NCBI GenBank assembly: GCA_965238125.1
Contig: OZ250179.1
Span: 6,386,001-6,450,000 of the forward strand
Length of the DNA stretch: 64,000 nt
Origin: UBA6623 sp965238125
GTDB lineage: Bacteria; Acidobacteriota; Terriglobia; Bryobacterales; UBA6623
Reading direction: 5' to 3'
Below are positions 1 through 9,217 of this stretch, one piece after another; the first letter of the stretch is position 1, and the number at the start of each line of letters is the position of its first letter. The translations under genes were made by a program, and so were the position numbers. The notes beneath the pieces were generated by a model. That model was not told where the DNA came from. It did no database searches and was given only the letters and a program-made list of their open reading frames with translations.

Positions 1-98
1 CGCCTCCTCGGGAGCAACCCCCAGGCCTTGCCGAGAGCCACCCCGTGACGTCAGTCTTAACGGCAGGATGAGAGAAAAGACACGGGATTCGCCGCGGT

Positions 99-917
99 CT
101 ATCCCTGTGCCTTGCGGGCCAGGGCGCGGGCGGCGGCCTTGGTCGCTTTGTCTTCGCCCTTGAGGGCCGGTTGCAGGCACTCGCGGGTTCTCTTGAGAAC
201 CATCTTGCGCCGAGCGGGGTCGTCGAGGCGGCCGGGTTCGAAGGCGGCGGCGGCTTGTTGCAAGGTGTGCGCGACGCCCAACAGAAAACGAGCCTTATCG
301 ACTGTCACGGGAAGCGATTCGAAGCGACTCTTGGCGGCGGCCGGCTCCTCGTCGCCGACGGCGTCCATGGTTTGGAGAATGAAATGGCGATCCAGCGTTC
401 TCGCCGCGGCCGCTTCGAGCACGTCCTCACCCGGCATGTTGCCGACCTTGATGCGGCGAAGGATCGGCGATGCGGCCGTGCCGGCTTTGGGCAGGGGAAA
501 GCCCAGCGCGATGGTTTCAGACGACTCGGCCGTCTGTTCCAATTCCGTCACGGCGTCGAGAAGGGCCAAAACGCGCGTCTTGGTCTGTCGGCGGTATTGT
601 CCAATGCAGATGTTGTAGTTTTTCGATTCCCACTGAGGCACGAAGTGAATGCCCTCGGCGCACGATTCCTCCCACTCCATCGCGGCCCGGGTCATCGCTC
701 CTAGAATCGTGACCTTCCAAGCCGACGCGCGTTCGGCATAGCCGGTATCGAGGGAGAGAAGGTCTTCCAGATACGCCAGTGTGTCGGTGTAATCCCCCAT
801 TTCGAATTGTCGGTGAGCCTGGACCCAAAACTCCGTCCCTGGGGGCGCGGGCGTGCACGCGGCCAGGGCGATGATCAGCAGTAGGGCCGGCGTGGATTTG
901 AAAATCAGGTACTTCAT
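99..917 (-). CDS. Putative lipoprotein of unknown function
   Basis: A 272-residue protein with a lipoprotein signal: a hydrophobic stretch at about residues 10-20 ends in the lipobox LAAC, so Cys21 is the likely lipidated residue. After processing it would be anchored in a membrane facing the periplasm. The mature part is helical and alanine/glutamate-rich, with a TPR-like opening (residues about 30-60) and a basic C-terminus. I do not recognise a family. It stands alone and points away from the carboxylase gene to its right. The 98 bases before it hold nothing I can call. Confidence 0.65.
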   Translation of the reverse strand: MKYLIFKSTPALLLIIALAACTPAPPGTEFWVQAHRQFEMGDYTDTLAYLEDLLSLDTGYAERASAWKVTILGAMTRAAMEWEESCAEGIHFVPQWESKNYNICIGQYRRQTKTRVLALLDAVTELEQTAESSETIALGFPLPKAGTAASPILRRIKVGNMPGEDVLEAAAARTLDRHFILQTMDAVGDEEPAAAKSRFESLPVTVDKARFLLGVAHTLQQAAAAFEPGRLDDPARRKMVLKRTRECLQPALKGEDKATKAAARALARKAQG

Positions 918-1175
918 CGGGCTTATCTTCGGAGCATAGCAGCCGGGGGGCGATAAGACGGCTCATGAACGAAAGACGGTTTGCGCGCCGGTCAGCTTGC
1001 CTCGGGCTGTTGCGTGGAGAGCGAGTCCGTCGGATTCCGCCCGGAGGGAGGTTGGGTTGGGCGGGTTGCCGGGCAGGCCTGGAGACCTGCCCCACTGGGG
1101 GAGCGGCACGAGGACCGGTCGCTGCCGGGTGCTCCAGCTTTGTATGCCGGTCCGCGGCACGGTAAGATTGCCTCT
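918..1175. other. Intergenic region between divergent genes
   Basis: 258 bases between the leftward lipoprotein and the rightward carboxylase. The space contains one copy of the GGGCAGG/CCTGCCC palindrome (1071-1100) and should hold both promoters, but no clear -35/-10 pair stands out. The carboxylase reading frame is open through this stretch back to 981. The residues encoded there resemble no biotin carboxylase N-terminus, so I treat it as non-coding. Confidence 0.5.
1071..1100 (+). repeat. Dispersed palindromic repeat, copy 1
   Basis: GGGCAGGCC then TGGAGACCTGCCCCACTGGGG. The arms GGGCAGG and CCTGCCC can pair into a hairpin. A near-identical copy follows the carboxylase gene at 4615-4644 in the same orientation. 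Shorter or inverted copies lie at 11648-11674 and 37041-37062. Confidence 0.75.
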
Positions 1176-4100
1176 ATGAGCTTGCGGAGTCTTCTTGTCG
1201 CCAATCGAGGGGAAATCGCGGTCCGTATTATCCGCGCGGCGACGGAGTTGGGCGTGCGGGCCGTGGCGGTCTATTCCGAGGACGACGAGTCGTCGCTGCA
1301 CACTCGCAAGGCCGATCAGGCCGTTGCTCTTCAGGGGCAGGGCGCGCGCGCTTATCTCGACATCGACCAACTGATCGCCGCCGCCCAAGACGCCGGTTGC
1401 GACGCTGTCCACCCGGGGTACGGGTTCCTGAGTGAAAGCGCCGAATTCGCCCGCCGCTGCGGCGAGCAGGGTCTCATCTTCGTTGGGCCGCGGCCCGAGA
1501 CGCTCGAGCTTTTCGGCGACAAGGTACGTGCGCGCGCGATGGCGGAGAGTTGCCTCGTGCCCGTCCTGCCCGGCACCTCGGGGGCGGCGAGTCTCGACGA
1601 AGCCCGCGAGTTTTTCGAGTCGCTCGGCGGCGCGCCGATCATGATCAAAGCGGTGGCGGGCGGGGGAGGCCGCGGCATGCGTGCTGTCTCGCGCGCCGAG
1701 GAGATCGAGTCAGCCTTCGAACGCAGCCGTTCGGAAGCCGAAAAGGCTTTCGGCATCGGAGACCTTTACGTGGAGCGACTGGTCCGGGAGGCACGCCACA
1801 TTGAAGTGCAGATCGTGGGGGACGGGTCGGGGGCGGTCATCCACTTGGGCGAGCGCGAATGCAGCATTCAAAGAAGACATCAGAAACTGGTCGAGATCGC
1901 GCCGGCGCCCGGACTGGCCGAAGCGATGCGCGAAGAGCTCTGGGAAGCGGCCGTGCGCTTGGCCGAACAGGCGCGCTATCAAAACCTCGGGACCTTCGAA
2001 TTTCTCGTTAACAGAACGCAAGGCGAGGGCGGTCAGGCTGCCTTTTGGTTCATCGAGGCCAACGCTCGCTTGCAGGTGGAACATACGGTGACCGAGGAGG
2101 TCACCGGCGTGGACCTTGTGCAATTACAGCTGAGGCTGGCCGGCGGCAGCTCGCTCGACGAGTTGGGGATCGACTCGGCGGAGAAACCCGGCAGCCACGC
2201 CCTACAAGTGCGAGTCAACATGGAGCGAATGGGCGCCGACGGCTCCGCGCGGCCTTCCGGAGGAACGCTCACCGCATTTGAGCCGCCCCAGGGCGAGGGG
2301 ATCCGCACTGATTCGCACGGCTACGCGGGATACAGCACCAGTCCGCGCTTCGATTCCCTGTTGGCCAAGCTCATCGTTTACGAGAAGTCGGACGGGCTCG
2401 AGGGCGTTATCGACCGAACCCGCGAGGCTTTGGGACGGTTCAAGATCGAGGGCGTCGTGACGAACGTTCCGTTCTTGCAAAGCGTGTTGGATCATCCCGA
2501 ATTTCGGGCCGGACGCTGGTACACGCGCTTTATCGAGGATCACATCGGGGATCTGGCGACCGATGATCCGCCGAGCGCTTCGGAGTCCCCCCGGCCGGCC
2601 GCGAACGCGGCGACGGCGGGCGCTCGGGTGGAAGCTTCCGACCCGCTCGCCGTGCTTGACTACGGCCGGTCGGTCGGGCATCGCCCCGCCGGTGAAAGTG
2701 CTGTTGGTTCGGCGGCGTCGCAGTCGGATTTCGGCATCGAGGGGCCCGAAGGGGCGACGCCGACCGCAGCGCCGATGCAGGGGACGATCGTCGATATCGA
2801 GGTCGCCGAGGGCGATGCGGTCCACGAGGGTTGTCCGCTGTTGATTATGGAATCCATGAAGATGGAGCACGTCATCACGGCGGATCGGGGCGGCATCGTG
2901 CGGCGGATCACGGTAACCGTGGGAGATTCCGTTTATGAAGGCCACCCGCTGGTCTTCATCGAGGAAGGGGAGGTCGAAGCCCCCGACGCCGATGACGCCG
3001 AGCAACGCGATTTGGATCACATTCGGGCCGACCTGGCGGAAAATATCGCGCGGCACGAGATCGGGCTTGACGCGGCGCGCCCCGAGGCGGTCGCCAAACG
3101 CCGCAATAGGGGGCATCGTACGGCACGCGAAAACATTGCCGACTTGTGCGACCCCGACTCTTTCGTCGAGTACGGGGCGCTGGTGCTCGCCGCGCAACGG
3201 CAGCGGCGTTCGCTCGACGACTTGATGAAAAATGCTCCGGCCGACGGCATGATCGCGGGCTTCGGCCGCGTGAACGGCGATCAGTTCGGTCACGACCGGG
3301 CGCGCTGCATCGTGATGTCCTACGACTACATGGTGATGGCCGGCACGCAGGGCTTCAAAAACCATTACAAGAAAGACCGGATGTTCGAGTTGGCCGAAAA
3401 ATGGCAACTCCCCGTGGTCTTTTTTGCCGAAGGCGGCGGTGGGCGGCCGGGAGATACGGAATGGTCGTCGCCCGCCGGCTTGGATGTGCCCGCGTTCTAT
3501 CTGTGGGGCAAGCTCAGCGGACTGGTTCCGATGGTCGGCATTACGACCGGACGTTGTTTTGCTGGCAATGCGGTAATCCTCGGATGCTGCGACGTCATTA
3601 TCGCCACCGAGGGATCGAACATCGGGATGGGCGGCCCGGCGATGATCGAGGGCGGCGGGCTGGGCGTCTTCACGCCCGAGGAAGTCGGGCCGATGGACGT
3701 TCAGGTCCCCAACGGCGTAGTGGATATTCCCGTTGCCGACGAAGCCGAGGCGGTCGAAACGGCCAAGAAGTATCTTTCCTATTTCCAAGGACGGTTTGAG
3801 GATTGGGAATGCGCCGACCAGCGCCTGCTGCGCGACATCGTTCCCGAGAACCGCCTGCGCGTCTACGACATTCGCAAGGTCATTGAGACCCTCACTGACA
3901 AAAAATCCGTCCTTGAGATCCGCCGCTATTTCGGCGTCGGAGTTGTGACGGCCTTGGCGCGCGTCGAGGGCCGCCCGATCGGCATCATCGCGAATAATCC
4001 GAACCACCTCGGTGGCGCCATCGACGCCGACGCGGCGGATAAATCAACGCGTTTCATGCAGCTTTGCGATGCCTTCGATATTCCCATCCTGATGCTGTGC

Positions 4101-4577
4101 GACACGCCGGGGAATATGGTCGGGCCCGAGGTGGAAAGGACCGCGCTGGTGCGTCACGCCTGTCGCATGTACGTCACCGCAGCGAGCGTCACGGTCCCGT
4201 TTTTCACGATCGTGCTGCGGAAGGGCTACGGCCTCGGCGCGCAAGCGATGGCGGGCGGAAGCTTCAAGGCGCCGTTTTTCGTCGTATCTTGGCCGACGGG
4301 CGAGTTCGGGGGCATGGGACTCGAAGGCGCCGTCAAACTGGGCTATCGCAAACAGCTGGCCGCACTCGAGGATCCCGACGAGCGCAAAGCCCTCTACGAC
4401 AAGTTGGTCGCCGAGATGTACGAGAAGGGCAAGGCGATCAGCATGGCAACCTATTTTGAGTTTGACGACGTTATTGATCCGGCCGAGTCGCGGCGCTGGA
4501 TCATGACCGCCCTGACGTCGGTTCCGCCGACGGAGCCGCGCAAGGGGAAGAAGCGGCCTTGCATTGACACATGGTAG
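1176..4577 (+). CDS. Single-chain acyl-CoA carboxylase (biotin carboxylase, biotin carrier and carboxyltransferase fused)
   Basis: One 1133-residue chain carries all three activities of a biotin-dependent acyl-CoA carboxylase. The start at 1176 gives the classic biotin carboxylase opening LLVANRGEIAVRI, and the ATP-grasp glycine loop is near residue 158. The biotin carrier domain (about 530-605) has the MKM site with Lys562 as the biotinylated residue. The rest (about 620-1133) is a complete N- plus C-lobe carboxyltransferase of the propionyl/methylcrotonyl type. This order matches the single-chain long-chain acyl-CoA carboxylases described from mycobacteria. The true substrate (acetyl-, propionyl- or longer acyl-CoA) cannot be read from sequence. 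ATP and bicarbonate would be used to carboxylate the acyl-CoA in the cytosol. Confidence 0.9.
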   Translation: MSLRSLLVANRGEIAVRIIRAATELGVRAVAVYSEDDESSLHTRKADQAVALQGQGARAYLDIDQLIAAAQDAGCDAVHPGYGFLSESAEFARRCGEQGLIFVGPRPETLELFGDKVRARAMAESCLVPVLPGTSGAASLDEAREFFESLGGAPIMIKAVAGGGGRGMRAVSRAEEIESAFERSRSEAEKAFGIGDLYVERLVREARHIEVQIVGDGSGAVIHLGERECSIQRRHQKLVEIAPAPGLAEAMREELWEAAVRLAEQARYQNLGTFEFLVNRTQGEGGQAAFWFIEANARLQVEHTVTEEVTGVDLVQLQLRLAGGSSLDELGIDSAEKPGSHALQVRVNMERMGADGSARPSGGTLTAFEPPQGEGIRTDSHGYAGYSTSPRFDSLLAKLIVYEKSDGLEGVIDRTREALGRFKIEGVVTNVPFLQSVLDHPEFRAGRWYTRFIEDHIGDLATDDPPSASESPRPAANAATAGARVEASDPLAVLDYGRSVGHRPAGESAVGSAASQSDFGIEGPEGATPTAAPMQGTIVDIEVAEGDAVHEGCPLLIMESMKMEHVITADRGGIVRRITVTVGDSVYEGHPLVFIEEGEVEAPDADDAEQRDLDHIRADLAENIARHEIGLDAARPEAVAKRRNRGHRTARENIADLCDPDSFVEYGALVLAAQRQRRSLDDLMKNAPADGMIAGFGRVNGDQFGHDRARCIVMSYDYMVMAGTQGFKNHYKKDRMFELAEKWQLPVVFFAEGGGGRPGDTEWSSPAGLDVPAFYLWGKLSGLVPMVGITTGRCFAGNAVILGCCDVIIATEGSNIGMGGPAMIEGGGLGVFTPEEVGPMDVQVPNGVVDIPVADEAEAVETAKKYLSYFQGRFEDWECADQRLLRDIVPENRLRVYDIRKVIETLTDKKSVLEIRRYFGVGVVTALARVEGRPIGIIANNPNHLGGAIDADAADKSTRFMQLCDAFDIPILMLCDTPGNMVGPEVERTALVRHACRMYVTAASVTVPFFTIVLRKGYGLGAQAMAGGSFKAPFFVVSWPTGEFGGMGLEGAVKLGYRKQLAALEDPDERKALYDKLVAEMYEKGKAISMATYFEFDDVIDPAESRRWIMTALTSVPPTEPRKGKKRPCIDTW

Positions 4578-4614
4578 GGCGGGGGTCTGATTTGCCAGGT
4601 GTTGAATAAGGCAA

Positions 4615-4644
4615 GGGCAGGCCGGGAGACCTGCCCCACTGGGG
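4615..4644 (+). repeat. Dispersed palindromic repeat, copy 2
   Basis: Same unit as at 1071 (GGGCAGGCC, GGAGACCTGCCCCACTGGGG), placed just after the carboxylase stop codon, so the carboxylase gene is bracketed by two direct copies. Confidence 0.75.
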
Positions 4645-4675
4645 CACGGGAAGGCTTGGGGGGGCACTGCGGCGC

Positions 4676-5398
4676 TCAGTTGAAGAACAGCACCTTCGGA
4701 CGCGTGTCTTTCCAGTTCACGTCCATTTCTTTGGCGTGGACCTTGTAGTCGGATTGCAAACCGAGCGTGACCTCGGGAATCGCCACCGGATCGTCGTCCA
4801 TGTGGTAGGTGCAAACGGCCATGCGGGGGTGAAAACGACGGATCGTCGCCGCGGCGCCGGCCAGCGCTTGGCGTTCGGCGCCCTCGATATCCATCTTGAT
4901 GAAGTCGACGCGCTCGATTCCCAACTCCTCGATGATGCTGTCGAGCGAGCGCACCGGGACGGTGATGGAATGGGAAATGCCTGCCGTGCGAAACAGCGTG
5001 GGGCGGCTGCTGATGTGCTCGTGCAGTTGCAGCTCAAGTTCGGACTCTTCGTGCCACACACCGCCTTTGACAATTGTGACTTTCCCCTCGGCGATCTCGG
5101 GGGCGAGATTGCGCTCCAGGCTGAGAATGTTGTCGGGGCTGGGCTCAATCGAGATCACCCGCGCCGCGCCGCGCCTTAGAGCCCAGCGCGAGAACACGCC
5201 GATGTGCGCGCCGGCGTCGATGACGGTGTCGCCGGGCTGAATCGTCGGTTCGCGCCCCTGGTAGGTTTCGTCGATGTCAATTTCCCAAATCAGCCAGGCG
5301 AGCGACTCGCGACCGTCCTCTTCGGCGATCCAGAAATCGCCGAGCTCAGTGCGGTATTGCTGAAAGGGGTGTCCTTCGATCTCCTCCTCGGCGAGCAA
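4676..5398 (-). CDS. FkbM-family SAM-dependent methyltransferase
   Basis: The protein has the FkbM layout. SAM motif I is VIDAGAHIGVFSRWA (about 59-73), the acidic ISIEPSPDN follows, and the DFIKMDIEGAE motif lies near residue 163. Family members O-methylate hydroxyls on polyketides, glycans and other small molecules; the substrate here is unknown. The N-terminus is uncertain. The start at 5398 is a TTG, and the frame stays open upstream to about 5465 without an ATG, so the real start may be non-canonical or the 5' end may carry an indel. The gene lies just downstream of a small membrane protein on the same strand. Confidence 0.8.
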   Translation of the reverse strand: MLAEEEIEGHPFQQYRTELGDFWIAEEDGRESLAWLIWEIDIDETYQGREPTIQPGDTVIDAGAHIGVFSRWALRRGAARVISIEPSPDNILSLERNLAPEIAEGKVTIVKGGVWHEESELELQLHEHISSRPTLFRTAGISHSITVPVRSLDSIIEELGIERVDFIKMDIEGAERQALAGAAATIRRFHPRMAVCTYHMDDDPVAIPEVTLGLQSDYKVHAKEMDVNWKDTRPKVLFFN

Positions 5399-5470
5399 AG
5401 TGAGGGACTCGAGTAGATCGCTGTGCCGACCTTCGGGAGAAAAGCAGTGCCCGCGATCGAGAGCGGCGTA

Positions 5471-5763
5471 TCAGATGTCGTCCCAAGCCACGTAGGGTTG
5501 CCGACCGATCGTCTTGTCGATCACATAGTGCACCCGCCACCAGGTCGAACAGCCGCTTTGGTCGGCCCGCGACCAGAAAAGCGCCACGCCGACGAACACG
5601 GCCGCGACAGCCCAACCCTTCCACTCGCGATTGACAACCAAGGCGCCGCTCGCCGCCAGCAGGAGAGAGATGGCGTAGATGTCGTGAAATCGAAGTATTC
5701 GCCCAAAGCGAAGGTGAGGAACATGACGGCCGGCAGGCCGTAGCTGACGTGGGTTCGGGTCAT
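5471..5763 (-). pseudogene. Small membrane protein, split by a probable 1-base frameshift
   Basis: Two overlapping minus-strand frames give one sensible protein of about 97 residues when joined. The first runs from ATG 5763 through VMFLTFALGEYFDF. The second continues IYAISLLLAASGALVV and WAVAAVFVGVALFW to a stop at 5471. The switch falls near 5688-5693 and needs one extra base. The product would have two or three transmembrane segments. I recognise no family. It may be an intact gene with a sequencing indel, or a decayed one. Its stop lies close to the 5' end of the FkbM gene. Confidence 0.45.
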
Positions 5764-5882
5764 CGCGCGACTTTCCGCGACCGGGGATTGACGCAACGCC
5801 CCTCCTTGTACCAATGCTACTAGATATCCTCATTGGGCCGGCCGTGTTCAGGCAACTCGGAAGCTGAAGGAACTGATCGTTC

Positions 5883-7061
5883 ATGTTTTCCCGCCGCACC
5901 GACTGGAATCGGTCGCCGAACCGTCTCACAACGGCACTTCGAGCCCGGCGCGACAAGGGCTTGCCCGTGTTGGATTTGACCGAGTCGAATCCGACGCGCT
6001 GCGGCTTTGACTACCCCGAGACGGAAATCCGGGCGGCGCTCGATCAACATGCCGTCTTGCAATATCAGCCCGCGCCGTTTGGCCTGCTGGGGGCCCGGGA
6101 GGGGGTCGCCGCGTATTACCAGAGACGAGGGATTGCCGTGTCGCCCGACCGCGTCGCTTTGACGAGTGGAAGCAGCGAAGCGTACTCGCAGCTTTTCAGA
6201 CTGCTGACCGATCCCGGCGACGAGGTCTTGACGGCCGCTCCCGGTTATCCGCTACTCGACTTTTTGGCCGGTCTCAATGACGTTCGGTTGGTGCGTTACC
6301 CGCTCGGCTACGAAGGCCGGTGGCGCTTGGATCTCGATGCGTTGGAGCAGACGATCACGGCGAGCAGCCGCGTTTTGGTCGTTGTCAGCCCGAACAACCC
6401 GGTCGGCTGCTTCCTGAAGCGCGACGAGCTCGACGGGGTGGCGAATCTGTGTCGCCGGCACGGCCTGGCGCTGGTTGTGGACGAGGTGTTCGCTGATTTC
6501 GCTTGGGGGACCGACGCGTCACGGGCTCCAAGCGCCGTCACCGTCGCCGATTGCCTCACGTTCACGCTCAATGGGTTGTCGAAAAGCGCCGCTCTTCCGC
6601 AGATGAAGCTTGGCTGGATCGTTGCCGGCGGTTCGCCGGGCCTGCTTTGCGAGGCCCTCGAGCGACTTGAGGTCATCGCCGATACGTATCTCTCGGTCTC
6701 GACGCCGGTGCAGTGCGCGGCGGCGGCGCTGATCGAGCAGGGGGACGTGATACGTCCTTTGATCCTCGATCGGATTCGCGAAAACAGCGACCTTCTCGAT
6801 TCTTACCTGGATGCCGATCGCCCATGTGATCGCCTCACAGCCGAGGGCGGCTGGTATGCGGTTCTGCGGATTCCCGCCGTCCAAAGCGACGAGGACCGCG
6901 CACTCGACCTGCTCGAAAACCAGGGAGTTTTCGTCCACCCCGGCAGCTTCTACGATTTCCCCGTCGGCGCCCATATCGTGCTCAGCTTGATCACGCCGCC
7001 CGAGGTATTGGCCGCCGGGCTCGTACGCCTGTTTACGAACCCCACCTTTGGGACGTCCTGA
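5883..7061 (+). CDS. PLP-dependent aminotransferase, class I/II
   Basis: A 392-residue fold-type I aminotransferase. Visible motifs are the substrate-loop region LTESNPTRCGFDYP near the N-terminus, SGSSEAYSQLF for cofactor phosphate binding, SPNNPVG (about 169-175), the Asp of VVDEVF, and Lys234 in NGLSKSAALPQMKLGW, which should form the Schiff base with PLP. It resembles alanine/aspartate-type aminotransferases (AlaC/AspC relatives). Substrates cannot be fixed from sequence. It is monocistronic, with a strong hairpin just after its stop codon. Confidence 0.88.
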   Translation: MFSRRTDWNRSPNRLTTALRARRDKGLPVLDLTESNPTRCGFDYPETEIRAALDQHAVLQYQPAPFGLLGAREGVAAYYQRRGIAVSPDRVALTSGSSEAYSQLFRLLTDPGDEVLTAAPGYPLLDFLAGLNDVRLVRYPLGYEGRWRLDLDALEQTITASSRVLVVVSPNNPVGCFLKRDELDGVANLCRRHGLALVVDEVFADFAWGTDASRAPSAVTVADCLTFTLNGLSKSAALPQMKLGWIVAGGSPGLLCEALERLEVIADTYLSVSTPVQCAAAALIEQGDVIRPLILDRIRENSDLLDSYLDADRPCDRLTAEGGWYAVLRIPAVQSDEDRALDLLENQGVFVHPGSFYDFPVGAHIVLSLITPPEVLAAGLVRLFTNPTFGTS

Positions 7062-7062
7062 G

Positions 7063-7096
7063 CCGACCCCTCCGCCGGACCTTGGGCGGGGTCGGG
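7063..7096 (+). terminator. Probable hairpin terminator after the aminotransferase
   Basis: CGACCCC with CCGCC pairs with GGGCGGGGTCG across a short loop, right after the stop codon at 7061. There is no long T run, so it may act as a weak or factor-assisted terminator. Confidence 0.5.
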
Positions 7097-7296
7097 AACA
7101 GAGTGCCTCTTCGTAAGTCAATTGCAAGTACGGGGGTGCGATTGGCGCCCTAGAGGATATCCGCATGAGTAACTCAGTTGCATCTTGGATGCTTAGCGGC
7201 GACCTCGGAATCGCGGTCGAAACTAGGAGACAACCCCTTTATTTGTGAACATAATACCCTAAACCGAAAACCCTTCCTGAAAAACGCGTTTTCTAG

Positions 7297-7326
7297 TTGA
7301 CACTGAGTTGCAAGTTTCTGTATCTT
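7297..7326 (+). promoter_or_regulatory. Promoter of the porin/flavin operon
   Basis: TTGACA (7297-7302), an 18-base spacer and TATCTT (7321-7326) form a good sigma-70-type promoter about 100 bases before the porin gene. The spacer contains TGAGTTGCAA, one copy of the half-site that also forms the palindrome just downstream, so a repressor could sit on the promoter. Confidence 0.55.
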
Positions 7327-7341
7327 CGTAGGAGAGCATCT

Positions 7342-7363
7342 AGTTGCAACTGAGTTGCAATTG
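7342..7363. promoter_or_regulatory. Palindromic operator candidate TTGCAACT-G-AGTTGCAA
   Basis: A perfect 8-1-8 inverted repeat just downstream of the -10 element. Related half-sites lie inside the promoter spacer (7305-7314), at about 7172-7186 (AACTCAGTTGCA) and near 7119. The position is typical of a repressor site. The regulator is not in the window. Fur- or DtxR-type metal control is a guess based only on the gene content. Confidence 0.5.
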
Positions 7364-7422
7364 GGGAATTGTGATTGGGCCGGCTCCGGCCGGCCCCTAC
7401 ACCTTCGATTGGTTCCTTCGTC

Positions 7423-9210
7423 ATGCGGGTGAAACTGCCAACATCGGGAGGGGTGTGGTTGCTAACCGCCCTGGCCGTTTTGCGCCTGGGCGGTGCAACC
7501 CAAACCGACACCGGGGCCTCCACATCCGCAGCAAAACCGTCGGTCGAAACCGCCGTCGCGGCTATCGATCAACAAATCGAAGATCTGCGCGCCAAGCTGG
7601 CTGAAGTTCATCAACAAATCGAGGATCTGGCCGCGCTTCGCACGGCTGCATTTGCCGAGCCCGTGACCGAGCCGGCGAGAGCGCGAGCGACCCAAGCCCC
7701 CGCGGCGCAATCGCGGGTGCGCCCGGCCAACGCTCCGAGTGCGGCCGCAGGCGGGCTCTACGACAGTCTGGCCGAAAAGGATCCACGACCGACCTCGACG
7801 GCCCTGCGCCCCGGGTCCGGGTTGTTTGGCGACACAATCAAGGTCGGCGGGTACGGGTCGTTTCGCTTCGAGACCAACAACATTGACCTAGGACCGCAAG
7901 TCGGCGACTTGCCGCGCTTGAAACGTGGCTTCAACTCGTTCGACTTCCGCCGATTCGTCGTCACGCTCGACGCGGCGCCGACCGATCGACTGCGCTTCTA
8001 TGCCGAAGTCGAGATGGAGCGCCTCAACGAGATCGAGGTCGAGCGAAACGCCATCCCGGAAAATCGAGGACGCATCGGCCGCAATCGCGCCGGGGTGCGC
8101 TTCATTCAGGAAGTCGAAGGCACCAGCGGCGGGGAACTCGCCGTCGAGCAGGCCTGGGCGCAATTTGACTTCAACGACAAGATCGGCGCCCGCATGGGGG
8201 TCGTGCTTCCTCCGGTCGGCCGGTTCAATCTTCTGCACGAAGACAACTATTGGGACTTGCCGCGACGGCCGCTGGCGGCTCGCGGCGGCCCCGCCTTGCC
8301 GGTGAAGTCGGCTTGGCGGGAACTGGGCGCGGGCGTGGTCGGCAATATTCCGTGGGGGCAGGGCTTTTTCGATTACCAGGCGTATGTCGTCAACGGCGCG
8401 CAACTCGATTTCGCCATGGAAGAAATCGTCTCGCTGCGCGAGGGCCGCAACCTGCTCGAACTGGAACCGGAGCTTTCGTTTTCTTCCGGGGCCTTCAACG
8501 GCACGAATACGGCCAATGCTTTCACTTGGCGCACGGCTTTCCGTCCGCGTCTGGGGCATGAGTTCGCTTTCTCGGGCTATCACGGCGAGTACACGCCCGA
8601 CTATCTATTGCAGGACGGCTGGGTAAACACATTCGCGTTCGACGGCAAGACGACCCTGGGCAATTTCGAGATCGAAGGCGAATACATCTTTACGAACTTC
8701 GGCGCGATGCGCGACGTGCTCAACGACATGGGCCGCCAGATGGTTGACGCCGCCGCCAAGACGACCAGCGCGGAAACGGCGACTCTCGAAACCGAGCTCG
8801 AAGGCGAATTCAAGGGGCCGTTCACGAATCGCCGCAACGGCTTCTGGGTGGACTTCAAATACCGGCTGCGGCCCAAGTGGCTCCGGGACGGCTTTCTCGG
8901 CCGAGGCTTCGGGGACCCCGAGTTGATCCCGATCGTGCGCCTCGAGCGCATCAAGTTCGGCGACTTCCTTACGGCCTTTGATTTCGCCGCCGGAAATATC
9001 ACGCGGCTCGACACCGAAGACTTGGCGCAGGTGAGAATGTCGCTGGGCTTGGCTTATCGCCCGACGCCTTCGGTGGTGTTTTCCGCGGCTTGGGAACACA
9101 ACCGGCGGACATCGGGGAGTCACTTGATTTTCCCGAGGCCGGTCGGAACCGACCCGCTGCCGGACCGCTCTTTCGACAGTTTCGTCATGGGGACGGCGTT
9201 TGGCTTTTAG
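7423..9210 (+). CDS. Outer-membrane porin, phosphate-selective O/P type
   Basis: The protein has an N-terminal signal segment and then a coiled coil (about IDQQIEDLRAKLAEVHQQIE). The rest is a beta-barrel rich in alternating aromatic/polar strands that ends in GTAFGF; a terminal phenylalanine is the usual outer-membrane insertion signal. The opening GGYGSFRFETN and FRRFVVTLDAAPTDRLRFYAEVE are typical of porin O/P family proteins. ATG 7423 gives the cleanest signal peptide. GTG 7375 has a better ribosome site (GGGGA) and would add 16 residues. It is the first gene of an apparent operon with the FMN-binding protein and ApbE, so it may pass a substrate or metal for the extracytosolic redox chain. 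Confidence 0.75.
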   Translation: MRVKLPTSGGVWLLTALAVLRLGGATQTDTGASTSAAKPSVETAVAAIDQQIEDLRAKLAEVHQQIEDLAALRTAAFAEPVTEPARARATQAPAAQSRVRPANAPSAAAGGLYDSLAEKDPRPTSTALRPGSGLFGDTIKVGGYGSFRFETNNIDLGPQVGDLPRLKRGFNSFDFRRFVVTLDAAPTDRLRFYAEVEMERLNEIEVERNAIPENRGRIGRNRAGVRFIQEVEGTSGGELAVEQAWAQFDFNDKIGARMGVVLPPVGRFNLLHEDNYWDLPRRPLAARGGPALPVKSAWRELGAGVVGNIPWGQGFFDYQAYVVNGAQLDFAMEEIVSLREGRNLLELEPELSFSSGAFNGTNTANAFTWRTAFRPRLGHEFAFSGYHGEYTPDYLLQDGWVNTFAFDGKTTLGNFEIEGEYIFTNFGAMRDVLNDMGRQMVDAAAKTTSAETATLETELEGEFKGPFTNRRNGFWVDFKYRLRPKWLRDGFLGRGFGDPELIPIVRLERIKFGDFLTAFDFAAGNITRLDTEDLAQVRMSLGLAYRPTPSVVFSAAWEHNRRTSGSHLIFPRPVGTDPLPDRSFDSFVMGTAFGF

Positions 9211-9217
9211 AGGAACC

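Noticed and set aside
2202..4007. 601-residue minus-strand frame within the carboxylase
   Set aside because: The opposite strand encodes a clearly conserved acyl-CoA carboxylase; this frame matches nothing.
9200..9217. Upstream start for the FMN-binding protein
   Set aside because: It would overlap the porin stop and lengthen the signal peptide. ATG 9218 has AGAGGA before it and fits better.
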